A DNA stretch of 13,797 nucleotides, from positions 1-13,797 of the forward strand of contig JAQICK010000207.1 of NCBI GenBank assembly GCA_027858595.1, read 5' to 3'. Positions 1-5,475 of the stretch are shown here, piece by piece. Below the pieces are notes generated by a model that had not been told where the DNA came from, made no database searches, and saw nothing but the letters and a program-made list of their open reading frames with translations. The DNA is from Melioribacteraceae bacterium (GTDB taxonomy: Bacteria > Bacteroidota > Ignavibacteria > Ignavibacteriales > Melioribacteraceae). Position 1 is the stretch's first letter. Each line of letters starts with the position of its first letter. The translations under genes were made by a program, and so were the position numbers.

Positions 1-20
1 CTCTTTTTTGTAATTTTCAT
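1..20 (-). CDS. Start of an unidentified minus-strand gene (partial, runs off the window)
   Basis: Read on the minus strand, an ATG at bases 20-18 opens a frame beginning M-K-I-T-K-K that leaves the window after six codons. The start is supported by a near-perfect Shine-Dalgarno, AAAGGAG on the minus strand (bases 34-28), seven bases ahead of the ATG. This is one of the strongest ribosome-binding sites in the window. Too little protein is visible to name a family. It diverges from the decayed genes on the plus strand and has a structured-looking leader, described separately. Confidence 0.5.
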
Positions 21-101
21 CTGCGGTCTCCTTTCTTTTTAGAAGTTCATTTTTCCACCTTACTAATATAAGGTGCTAACTAATTAAAGAATGTGAGACC
101 G
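18..101 (-). promoter_or_regulatory. Possible structured 5' leader of the minus-strand gene
   Basis: In the minus-strand sense an outer pair, CGGTCTC (bases 101-95) with GAGACCG (bases 30-24), is perfectly complementary over 7 bp. It encloses an inner hairpin, CACCTTA (75-69) with TAAGGTG (62-56), also a perfect 7 bp with a 6-base loop. The 3' arm of the outer pair overlaps the last three bases of the Shine-Dalgarno, so folding could hide it. The inner 5' arm CACCTT can also pair with AAGGAG of the Shine-Dalgarno with one mismatch, which would allow an alternative fold. The inner dyad could instead be a protein operator. No known riboswitch class was recognised, and chance pairing is possible. 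Confidence 0.3.
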
Positions 102-154
102 TTTCTTAATTTACCGACATTGAAAATATACTTAAAAAATAGAAAGAGCATTAT

Positions 155-499
155 TTGCTGTCTATATTAGAACTTAGCCCGAAAAACTATTTGGAAGAGG
201 ATGAATTAATAGACTTGAATTTAATTGTTGACCAATATCTTTCGTTTGCAGAACTTCAAGCAAGAAATCGAAAACCAATGTATATGAAAGATTGGAAGGA
301 GAGATTAAGCGTTTTCTTAAAAGCAAACGACAGAGAAATACTCCATCACGCCGGAAAGATTTCTGCAAAAATGGCAAAGGAACTTGCAGAATCGGAATAT
401 ACAAAATTTAGAGAAAAGCGAATTAAAGATACTGATACAAATGAAATGAAAGCACTTGAATTGGGGATTAAAAAAATAAAACCCAAAAGTAAAAGTTAA
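155..499 (+). pseudogene. RhuM-family protein, C-terminal remnant
   Basis: The frame reads from a TTG at 155 to TAA at 497-499 (114 codons). From about residue 10 it matches, as I remember the family, the C-terminal third of Virulence_RhuM proteins: KNYLEEDEL, then a helix with AELQARNRKPMYMKDW, then NDREILHHAGKIS and AKELAESEYTKFR. Complete RhuM proteins are roughly 330 residues, so about two thirds, including the N-terminal part, is missing. An in-frame TAG at 140-142 precedes the fragment, and there is no good ribosome-binding site at the TTG. The start is therefore only the open-frame limit and the gene is very likely dead. RhuM proteins have no firmly established biochemical activity and are often encoded inside type I restriction-modification loci. 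The next fragment begins six bases downstream. Confidence 0.75.
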
Positions 500-504
500 A
501 TTAT

Positions 505-626
505 ATGCAAGAAAATCAAAACATAGAACAGAAAGAGAATTGGCGAGACGAATACTTAAATGGATTTGTGGTTTTGCCAATGCAAGTGGGGGTAAAATAT
601 TGTATTTTAAAAATAAAATTTTATAG
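505..626 (+). pseudogene. AlbA_2 (Schlafen-like) DNA-binding protein, frameshifted N-terminal remnant
   Basis: From ATG 505 the frame reads MQENQNIEQKENWRDEYL, the usual N-terminus of AlbA_2-domain ATP-binding or transcriptional-regulator proteins. After base 558 homology moves to another frame: WICGFANASGGKI is read from TGG 561 to about base 599. Only two A's (559-560) stand where an AAA lysine codon is expected, so a single A has been lost from a short A run. Past the GGK the protein is unrecognisable and reaches TAG at 624-626, where the family normally continues with an IGxDDxG-like strand and several hundred more residues. The gene therefore has a one-base deletion and a large 3' truncation. 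It follows the RhuM remnant by 5 bases. Confidence 0.7.
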
Positions 627-632
627 GGTTAT

Positions 633-932
633 TTGAAAACAGAACATAACATATCACGTTTAAAACAACTTTTAGAGATGTATAGAATTTCTGTACAAGA
701 GTTTTTGCAATTAATTAGCAAAGGGCTTAAAGCTCCAATTACAGTGGAGGATGTATTTTCGAAAGAAATTAAAATTACACATTTAAAACGAATTGATAAG
801 TTGTTCAACAAAGGACTTCACTATTACTTAGACCCCAAAGCACCAGAAACTTCAAAAGAGGCAAGTGTTTTTTTTAGGAAACAGAATTTTGCAAATGACA
901 AATTAAATTTAGGGGCTGTAAAGGTTGACTAG
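633..932 (+). pseudogene. ImmA/IrrE-type metallopeptidase gene, N-terminal remnant
   Basis: A TTG at 633 opens a 99-codon frame: KTEHNISRLKQLLEMYRIS, then ITVEDVFSKEIKITHLKRIDKLFNKGL, then YYLDPKAPETSKEASVFFRKQNF. By recall this matches the helical N-terminal region of a Bacteroidota ImmA/IrrE-family protein of about 350-380 residues, whose HExxH zinc-peptidase domain lies further downstream. That domain is absent here: the frame stops at TAG 930-932 just after NLGAVKV. An AGGG at 625-628 gives at best a weak ribosome-binding site. The TTG stands where an ATG would be expected, so it may be a mutated start codon or a junction. ImmA/IrrE proteins typically cleave repressors or antitoxins; this product could not. 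The family call is moderately sure because the diagnostic active site is missing. Confidence 0.55.
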
Positions 933-972
933 AAAATGAATAAAAAGTCAACTAAAATAAGGTCAAAGTGTG

Positions 973-1047
973 ATGCAAATACTTTCACCTCAAAAGAAAA
1001 CAAATGAACAAATATTAAAACCCAAACGTCATAAAGTTAAATGTTAA
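973..1047 (+). pseudogene. Possible scrap of a further accessory gene (24 codons)
   Basis: ATG 973 opens a 24-codon frame beginning MQILSPQKKTNEQILKPKRH and ending at TAA 1045-1047. Its basic, proline-spaced start resembles the beginning of small Imm26-like or phage-island proteins, but too little is left to assign a family. An AAGG lies about ten bases upstream. It could be random sequence. It is listed because it directly continues the run of truncated genes and ends just before the next intact gene. Confidence 0.2.
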
Positions 1048-1062
1048 TACTAGGAGAACATT

Positions 1063-1266
1063 ATGGCAACTTTTATACTTTGGTTAATACTACTTTTTAT
1101 AAGTTGGCCCTTTGCCTTGTTGGCACTAATACTATATCCTATAGTTTGGTTATTAGTTTTGCCATTTAGACTAATTGGTGTCACTGTAGGTGCAATCTTC
1201 GATATACTTGTTGCTATAATAAAATTTCCTCTCAGAATATTGAAAGGTCCTTCAGAAGTAAGATAA
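1063..1266 (+). CDS. Small two-helix membrane protein, unknown function
   Basis: This 67-residue protein has a clear start: AGGAG lies six bases before ATG 1063. Residues 4-34 are almost entirely hydrophobic, with Trp-Pro at 15-16 and prolines at 26 and 34, so they could form one kinked helix or a re-entrant hairpin. Residues 37-53 form a second membrane segment, followed by a short basic tail (KFPLRILKGPSEVR). There is no signal-peptide cleavage motif and no recognised family. The good ribosome-binding site and intact frame contrast with the decayed genes just upstream, so the gene is probably real and expressed. It is too short and low in complexity to suggest a function. Confidence 0.6.
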   Translation: MATFILWLILLFISWPFALLALILYPIVWLLVLPFRLIGVTVGAIFDILVAIIKFPLRILKGPSEVR

Positions 1267-1301
1267 TTATTTTAAGTAATTCAACTTTAATTAGCTATTC
1301 G

Positions 1302-1332
1302 TTTTATTCTTCCTCTAAAATCGATATATTTG
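1302..1332 (+). promoter_or_regulatory. Bacteroidota-type promoter for the ymdB-like gene
   Basis: TATATTTG at 1325-1332 is a full match to the TAnnTTTG -7 box known from Bacteroidota primary sigma factors. A TTTT at 1302-1305 lies 19 bases upstream, the right distance for the TTTG/TTG -33 box, though it lacks the G. Transcription would begin around base 1338-1340, giving a leader of about 15 bases that contains AGGAG at 1344-1348 before ATG 1353. Confidence 0.5.
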
Positions 1333-1352
1333 CACCTTAATAAAGGAGAATT

Positions 1353-2153
1353 ATGACAATTAATATATTATTCATTGGAGATGTAGTTGGTAAGCCTGGC
1401 ATAGACATGATTGAAACATGGTTGCCAAGTTTAGAAAAAAAATATAGAGCAGATATAATTATTGCAAATGGCGAGAACGCCAATGATGGCAAAGGGTTTA
1501 CGCAAAAGGAAGCGAATATTTTCTTTAAGTTAGGCATTAAGGTTGTTACTGGTGGTAACCACACTTGGGATAAACATCAATCGCAAGATTATTTGAAGAA
1601 AGATAAGCGTGCATTGCGCCCGTTAAATTATCCCAAAGGCACGTTCGGAAATGGATATTACATTGCTGATACTATAAAAGGAAAAGTTGGCGTTGTAAGT
1701 TTGCAGGGCCGTTCATTTATGTCGCCAATAGATTGTCCTTTCAGAACAGCTGAATGGGTTCTAAATAAAATTGCTCAAGAAACAAAAGTGATATTTATTG
1801 ATTTCCACGCAGAGGCAACAGCAGAGAAAATTGCACTCGCAAATTTCATTGATGGAAAAGCATCGGTGCTTGTTGGAACACATACACACGTTCAAACAGC
1901 TGATGAACGAATATTTCCAAAAGGATTAGGATACATAACCGATGTTGGTATGACTGGACCTTACAATTCAGTGATAGGTATGAAAACAGATGCAGCAATA
2001 AATAGGTTCTTATATCAAACTCCGCAAAAATATGTAACTGCTACTGAGGATGTGCATCTTATGGGCTTCTTCGCTAAGGTTGATGTTGCTACTGGTAAAA
2101 CCGTTGCTGTTGAGAGAGTAATGCTTCCAGAATTTGACAGAGAGAAAACATAG
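1353..2153 (+). CDS. ymdB: YmdB-family metallophosphoesterase (TIGR00282 type)
   Basis: The 266-residue product matches the usual length of the YmdB/TIGR00282 family, cytoplasmic dinuclear-metal phosphoesterases with phosphodiesterase activity on 2',3'-cyclic nucleotides (known for Bacillus subtilis YmdB). The metal ligands are all present: Asp10 in FIGDVVGKPG, Glu41-Asn42 in ANGENAN, Asn69-His70 in GGNHTWD, His152 in FHAEATAEK, and His177 and His179 in VGTHTHVQTAD. The TDVGMTGP signature follows at about 196-203. The start has AGGAG four bases upstream and a good promoter just ahead. In B. subtilis the protein affects biofilm and motility gene expression; that role should not be carried over to this organism. 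The gene appears monocistronic, with a repeat-rich gap downstream. The family is certain and the substrate is inferred. Confidence 0.93.
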   Translation: MTINILFIGDVVGKPGIDMIETWLPSLEKKYRADIIIANGENANDGKGFTQKEANIFFKLGIKVVTGGNHTWDKHQSQDYLKKDKRALRPLNYPKGTFGNGYYIADTIKGKVGVVSLQGRSFMSPIDCPFRTAEWVLNKIAQETKVIFIDFHAEATAEKIALANFIDGKASVLVGTHTHVQTADERIFPKGLGYITDVGMTGPYNSVIGMKTDAAINRFLYQTPQKYVTATEDVHLMGFFAKVDVATGKTVAVERVMLPEFDREKT

Positions 2154-2175
2154 TTCTAAAATAAACGAAGTATTA

Positions 2176-2232
2176 AAAACCTTCGAGATTTTCGACATAA
2201 ATATTTTAGAACTTCTGTAAAATAAAGGTTTT
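2176..2232 (+). terminator. Possible terminator-like structure after the ymdB-like gene
   Basis: AAAACCTT (2176-2183) is perfectly complementary to AAGGTTTT (2225-2232), enclosing 41 bases. Inside, ATTTT and AAAAT arms around AGAACTTCTGT form a second small hairpin. There is a short T run at the 3' side but no long U tract, so this is a weak intrinsic-terminator candidate. A related decamer, AACCTTCGAG at 2178-2187, recurs inverted at 2399-2408 (CTCGAAGGTT), just before the methyltransferase gene. Confidence 0.25.
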
Positions 2233-2320
2233 GTCATTTCGAACCCTTTTTTGGGTGAGAAATCTTTTTATATATGAGAGATTTGTCACCCGATAAAAAA
2301 CATAGGAATCGAAATGACAA
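2231..2320. repeat. Palindromic repeat element, copy 1 (REP/MITE-like)
   Basis: A 90-base element ends in a perfect 12-bp inverted repeat: TTGTCATTTCGA at 2231-2242 and TCGAAATGACAA at 2309-2320. A nested pair, GGGTGAGAAATCT (2253-2265) and AGATTTGTCACCC (2279-2291), matches at 12 of 13 positions around a 13-base loop. The whole element could fold into a long cruciform or RNA hairpin. Related copies lie at about 3467-3541 and 8216-8326. It contains no coding frame, and no transposase is present in the window. Confidence 0.75.
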
Positions 2321-2430
2321 TATTATTTTTTTCGCAGAAACTCTATTAATAAAATTAATATGTTTATGATACACATTAAATTGATTATCGCAAAAAACCT
2401 CGAAGGTTAGGTTGAAAAAAATATAAATTG

Positions 2431-3411
2431 ATGAAAAATTACCCAATTCCTCGAATAGATAGAGATAGCAAATTACATGATATGCTCTTAAAGTATTGTC
2501 GTATAAGCTATGGGGATATTTGGATTGACAAGAAAAACAAACACAAAGTCGGATGTTTAGATTCAAATAATCTGATTGATTTGAAAAAAATGTTTGGGCA
2601 TAAGAAAGCTACTCTTGCATTGCATGATCCGCCATACAACATGGTTGCTTTTCAAGAATCAGATGCAGATGAATTTGTAGAGTGGTCAAAGGGTTGGATA
2701 GATAATAGCAAAATGTTTATGCAAAAAGATTCATCATTGTACGTTTGGCTTGGAGCTGATCAGAAGAATCATTTCCAACCATTTGCAGAATTCATTTTGA
2801 TGTTGAAAAATACAGGGTTTAAGTCACGTAGCTTTATTACTATGCGTAATCAGCGTGGATACGGAACACAGCAGAATTGGATGTCAATACGCCAAGAATT
2901 ACTTTATTACACATTGGGAAATCCAGAGTTTAACATCGAAAGTGTTTATACAGATATTCCAAAAGTTGTAAAAGGATATTATAAAGAAGTTGCTGGTAAG
3001 AAAACCGAAAATTTGGAAAGAAGTAAATCGGATAATATCCGTTCAGGTAATGTTTGGATAGATATTCAGCAAGTGTTTCATTTGTTGGATGAAAATGTAA
3101 ATGGATGCTTTGCACAGAAACCGTTAAAAGCAATTAAAAGAGTTATTGATGTATCGAGCAGTAAAGGGGATTTAGTTATTGACTTTTTTGCTCACTCTGG
3201 AACTACACTTTTAGCGAGTGAAATTCTTGAACGCCAGTGCTATACTACTGATATAGATCCTATCTATTGTGAAATATCAATAAGACGGTTAGAAAACTTT
3301 AGAAACACCGGTAATCTTGGCTGGCAAAACACAAATCCGTTTGAAGAAGAAATTAAAAACAATAAAGAGTTGCGAAAATATTTAAAAGAAAAATATAGTT
3401 TAGAATATTAA
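2431..3411 (+). CDS. Orphan beta-class DNA methyltransferase, probably N6-adenine
   Basis: This 326-residue enzyme of the N4/N6 DNA methylase family transfers a methyl group from S-adenosylmethionine to DNA. Catalytic motif IV, DPPYNM, is at residues 66-71. The SAM-binding motif I, DFFAHSGTTLLASE, is at about 251-264, followed by CYTTDIDPIYCEI. The order IV, target-recognition region, I marks the beta class, and DPPY rather than SPPY favours adenine N6. Residues 1-60 and the stretch between about 100 and 230 would hold the recognition part. ATG 2431 is preferred over the in-frame TTG at 2428. Neither has a Shine-Dalgarno, only an A-rich leader. No restriction endonuclease gene lies nearby, so it appears to be a solitary methyltransferase, either regulatory or left from a restriction system. 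Palindromic repeats flank it on both sides. The target sequence cannot be read from the protein. Confidence 0.88.
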   Translation: MKNYPIPRIDRDSKLHDMLLKYCRISYGDIWIDKKNKHKVGCLDSNNLIDLKKMFGHKKATLALHDPPYNMVAFQESDADEFVEWSKGWIDNSKMFMQKDSSLYVWLGADQKNHFQPFAEFILMLKNTGFKSRSFITMRNQRGYGTQQNWMSIRQELLYYTLGNPEFNIESVYTDIPKVVKGYYKEVAGKKTENLERSKSDNIRSGNVWIDIQQVFHLLDENVNGCFAQKPLKAIKRVIDVSSSKGDLVIDFFAHSGTTLLASEILERQCYTTDIDPIYCEISIRRLENFRNTGNLGWQNTNPFEEEIKNNKELRKYLKEKYSLEY

Positions 3412-3445
3412 ATTTGATCTGTTGTTATATAATTACCAGGCGGTT

Positions 3446-3462
3446 ATGTTCATTACGAACAT
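3446..3462. repeat. Small hairpin downstream of the methyltransferase gene
   Basis: ATGTTC (3446-3451) and GAACAT (3457-3462) form a perfect 6-bp stem with a 5-base loop, 34 bases after the methyltransferase stop. No T tract follows, so it is a poor intrinsic terminator. It could be a dyad binding site or a degraded outer part of the adjacent repeat. Confidence 0.3.
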
Positions 3463-3466
3463 GAAC

Positions 3467-3541
3467 TGTCATTCCGTGATGTTTCTACACGGAATCTATG
3501 TTTAGCTAAAAGATTCCCAATAAAAACATTTGGGAATGACA
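3467..3541. repeat. Palindromic repeat element, copy 2 (REP/MITE-like)
   Basis: TGTCATTCC at 3467-3475 is perfectly complementary to GGAATGACA at 3533-3541. Inside, GGAATCT (3491-3497) pairs with AGATTCC (3511-3517) over a 13-base loop. The outer TGTCATT...AATGACA ends match copies 1 and 3, but the inner part has diverged (TTCC instead of TTTCGAA). It ends 34 bases before the folD start, so it lies in the folD leader or promoter region. Confidence 0.65.
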
Positions 3542-3575
3542 CATATCTATAAAAAATTTCTGATAGGAGAATTAA

Positions 3576-4451
3576 ATGACAATTATTGATGGAAAACAAG
3601 TTGCTGCTGACATGAGAGCAGAATTAAAACTGAAAATTAGTGAACTAAAAGATAAAGGGAAAAGCGTTCCTGGTCTTGTGGCAATACTTGTTGGTGAAGA
3701 TCCAGCATCAAAAGTTTATGTTGGAATGAAAGAAAAAGCGTGCATTGAAGTTGGTCTTTATTCAAAATTGGATAGACTAAGTGCAGAGACAACAGAGGCT
3801 GAATTACTACAGCTAATTGAGCAATATAATAATGATGAAAAAATTCACGGCATATTAGTTCAGCTTCCACTTCCGAAACACATCAACGAAGATGCAATAA
3901 TTGAAGCTATTTCTCCTAGCAAAGATGTTGATGGTTTTCATCCAATAAATGTTGGGAAAATGGTAATAGGCAAGGATACTTTGCTTCCCTGCACACCTCA
4001 TGGAGTAGTTGAGTTATTAAAGCGATACAACATTGAAACAAAAGGAAAACACGTTGTTGTTGTTGGACGTAGTAACATTGTAGGAAAACCAGTAGCAAAT
4101 ATGTTACTTCAAAAGAAAGCTGGTGCAAATGCTGTGGTTACAATAGTTCATTCTGCTGCAGAAGATTTAACTACAATTACAAAGCAAGCCGATATTCTTA
4201 TTGCTGCTATTGGAGTTCCAGAGTTTATTAAATCTGATATGGTGAAAGATGGTGTTGTAATAATTGATGTTGGTGTAAATAGAGTTGAAGATTCATCCAA
4301 GAAAAGTGGTTACAAATTAGTTGGTGATGTTGACTTTGCAAATGTTTCTGAAAAGTCATCATACATAACTCCTGTACCTGGTGGAGTTGGACCAATGACA
4401 ATTGCAATGTTACTACAAAATACTTATTCTGCTTATTTAAAATTGAAATAG
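3576..4451 (+). CDS. folD: FolD: methylenetetrahydrofolate dehydrogenase / methenyltetrahydrofolate cyclohydrolase
   Basis: This bifunctional cytoplasmic enzyme interconverts 5,10-methylene-, 5,10-methenyl- and 10-formyl-tetrahydrofolate, with NADP as the usual cofactor. It feeds purine, thymidylate and formyl-Met-tRNA synthesis. At 291 residues it is full length. The active-site set is present: Tyr48 and the catalytic lysine Lys52 in YVGMKEKA, Gln96 in VQLPLP, and Asp119 in DVDGFHP. The Rossmann signature VVVGRSNIVGKP is at 161-172, and the C-terminal PVPGGVGPMTIAML motif at 267-280. PCTPHG at 138-143 is also typical. AGGAG sits six bases before ATG 3576, which fixes the start. The gene stands alone between two noncoding gaps, with a palindromic repeat just upstream. 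Confidence 0.97.
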   Translation: MTIIDGKQVAADMRAELKLKISELKDKGKSVPGLVAILVGEDPASKVYVGMKEKACIEVGLYSKLDRLSAETTEAELLQLIEQYNNDEKIHGILVQLPLPKHINEDAIIEAISPSKDVDGFHPINVGKMVIGKDTLLPCTPHGVVELLKRYNIETKGKHVVVVGRSNIVGKPVANMLLQKKAGANAVVTIVHSAAEDLTTITKQADILIAAIGVPEFIKSDMVKDGVVIIDVGVNRVEDSSKKSGYKLVGDVDFANVSEKSSYITPVPGGVGPMTIAMLLQNTYSAYLKLK

Positions 4452-4519
4452 TAAATTAAAAAGATCCCTAAAATCACTCACGTTTCTCTACACTGTAGGG
4501 CTAATAGTGTGTTTTAGTG

Positions 4520-4550
4520 TTGAATAATACAAATAATATAGTTAAGTTTT
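4520..4550 (+). promoter_or_regulatory. Candidate promoter of the deoC-ALDH operon
   Basis: TTG at 4520-4522 is followed 20 bases later by TAAGTTTT at 4543-4550, which differs from the Bacteroidota TAnnTTTG -7 box only in the last base. The pair sits 26 bases before the deoC start, and no other strong candidate is visible in the 125-base gap. The gap also holds CCCTA/TAGGG arms (4466-4470, 4496-4500), too weak to call a terminator. Confidence 0.35.
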
Positions 4551-4576
4551 GCAACTAAGAAATTATAAGCGAACAG

Positions 4577-5473
4577 ATGCATCCAAATTTAAATAACTTA
4601 CCAGTTTATGACACCACTGGTGTAAATGAACGTATTGCAAAATTTTGCTCTCGAAGTATCAAGAAGTCCTCAAAAAATGAGGGACTAAAACTTGCTATTA
4701 GTATGATTGACCTTACAACTCTTGAAGGGAAAGATACTAAGGGTAAGGTTCAGCAACTCTGCTATAAAGCTATTCATCCTCATGATTCATTAAAAGATAT
4801 TCCTACTGTGGCTGCAATTTGTGTTTATCCATCTTATGTTGGGGTAGCAAAAAAGGCATTGGAAGGAAGCAAGATTAACGTTGCATCAGTTGCTACAGCT
4901 TTTCCAAGTGGTCAATCGAACCTAGAAGTTAAACTATACGATACAAAGTTTGCTTTGGATCAAGGTGCAGATGAAATAGATATGGTGATTTCTAGAGGTG
5001 AATTCCTTGCTGGAAATTACAATTTTGTATTTGATGAAATTGCAACTATCAAAGAAGCTTGTGGCGAAACACATCTTAAAGTTATTCTAGAAACCGGCGA
5101 ATTAGATACACTGGATAATGTTAGAAAAGCTAGTGAAATTGCAATGTATGCTGGTGCTGATTTTATTAAAACTTCAACTGGTAAAATTCAACCAGCCGCT
5201 ACTTTACCTGTTACATATGTAATGCTTGATGCAATTAAAGATTACTACTTAAAAACTGGTAAAATGATTGGAATGAAACCTGCTGGAGGAATTTCTACTT
5301 CAAAAATTGCTTTACAATATTTGGTAATGCTTAACGAAGTGCTTGGTGAAAAATGGATGAACAATAAATATTTCAGATTTGGTGCCAGTAGCTTATTAAA
5401 TGATATTCTAATGCAGCTAGTTAAAGCCGAAACAGGTATGTATCAATCACCTTATTACTTTTCAAAAGATTAA
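4577..5473 (+). CDS. deoC: Deoxyribose-phosphate aldolase (class I)
   Basis: This enzyme cleaves 2-deoxy-D-ribose 5-phosphate to glyceraldehyde 3-phosphate and acetaldehyde, the last step of deoxynucleoside breakdown. The 298-residue protein has the long DeoC form, with about 35 extra N-terminal residues before the TIM barrel. Key residues are all present: Schiff-base Lys198 in FIKTSTGK, the second lysine Lys234 in KPAGGIS, and Asp135 in DEIDMV. The start region ICVYPSYV and ATAFPSGQ are typical. The ATG at 4577 lacks a clear Shine-Dalgarno (only AGCGAACAG upstream), so the exact start is less sure. It ends two bases before the first aldehyde dehydrogenase, which could consume its acetaldehyde. 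DeoC-ALDH-ALDH neighbourhoods are, as I recall, also found in Actinobacteria. Confidence 0.95.
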   Translation: MHPNLNNLPVYDTTGVNERIAKFCSRSIKKSSKNEGLKLAISMIDLTTLEGKDTKGKVQQLCYKAIHPHDSLKDIPTVAAICVYPSYVGVAKKALEGSKINVASVATAFPSGQSNLEVKLYDTKFALDQGADEIDMVISRGEFLAGNYNFVFDEIATIKEACGETHLKVILETGELDTLDNVRKASEIAMYAGADFIKTSTGKIQPAATLPVTYVMLDAIKDYYLKTGKMIGMKPAGGISTSKIALQYLVMLNEVLGEKWMNNKYFRFGASSLLNDILMQLVKAETGMYQSPYYFSKD

Positions 5474-5475
5474 TT

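Noticed and set aside
2231..2320. CRISPR-like repeats or tRNA in the intergenic palindromes
   Set aside because: The copies are single, far apart and palindromic, without regularly spaced direct repeats, and no cloverleaf or TTCRA T-loop with a CCA end could be found.
2234..2566. 110-residue open frame on the minus strand
   Set aside because: It spans repeat copy 1 and the start of the methyltransferase gene, with a cysteine- and phenylalanine-rich composition typical of antisense to AT-rich DNA; no motif or ribosome-binding site supports it.
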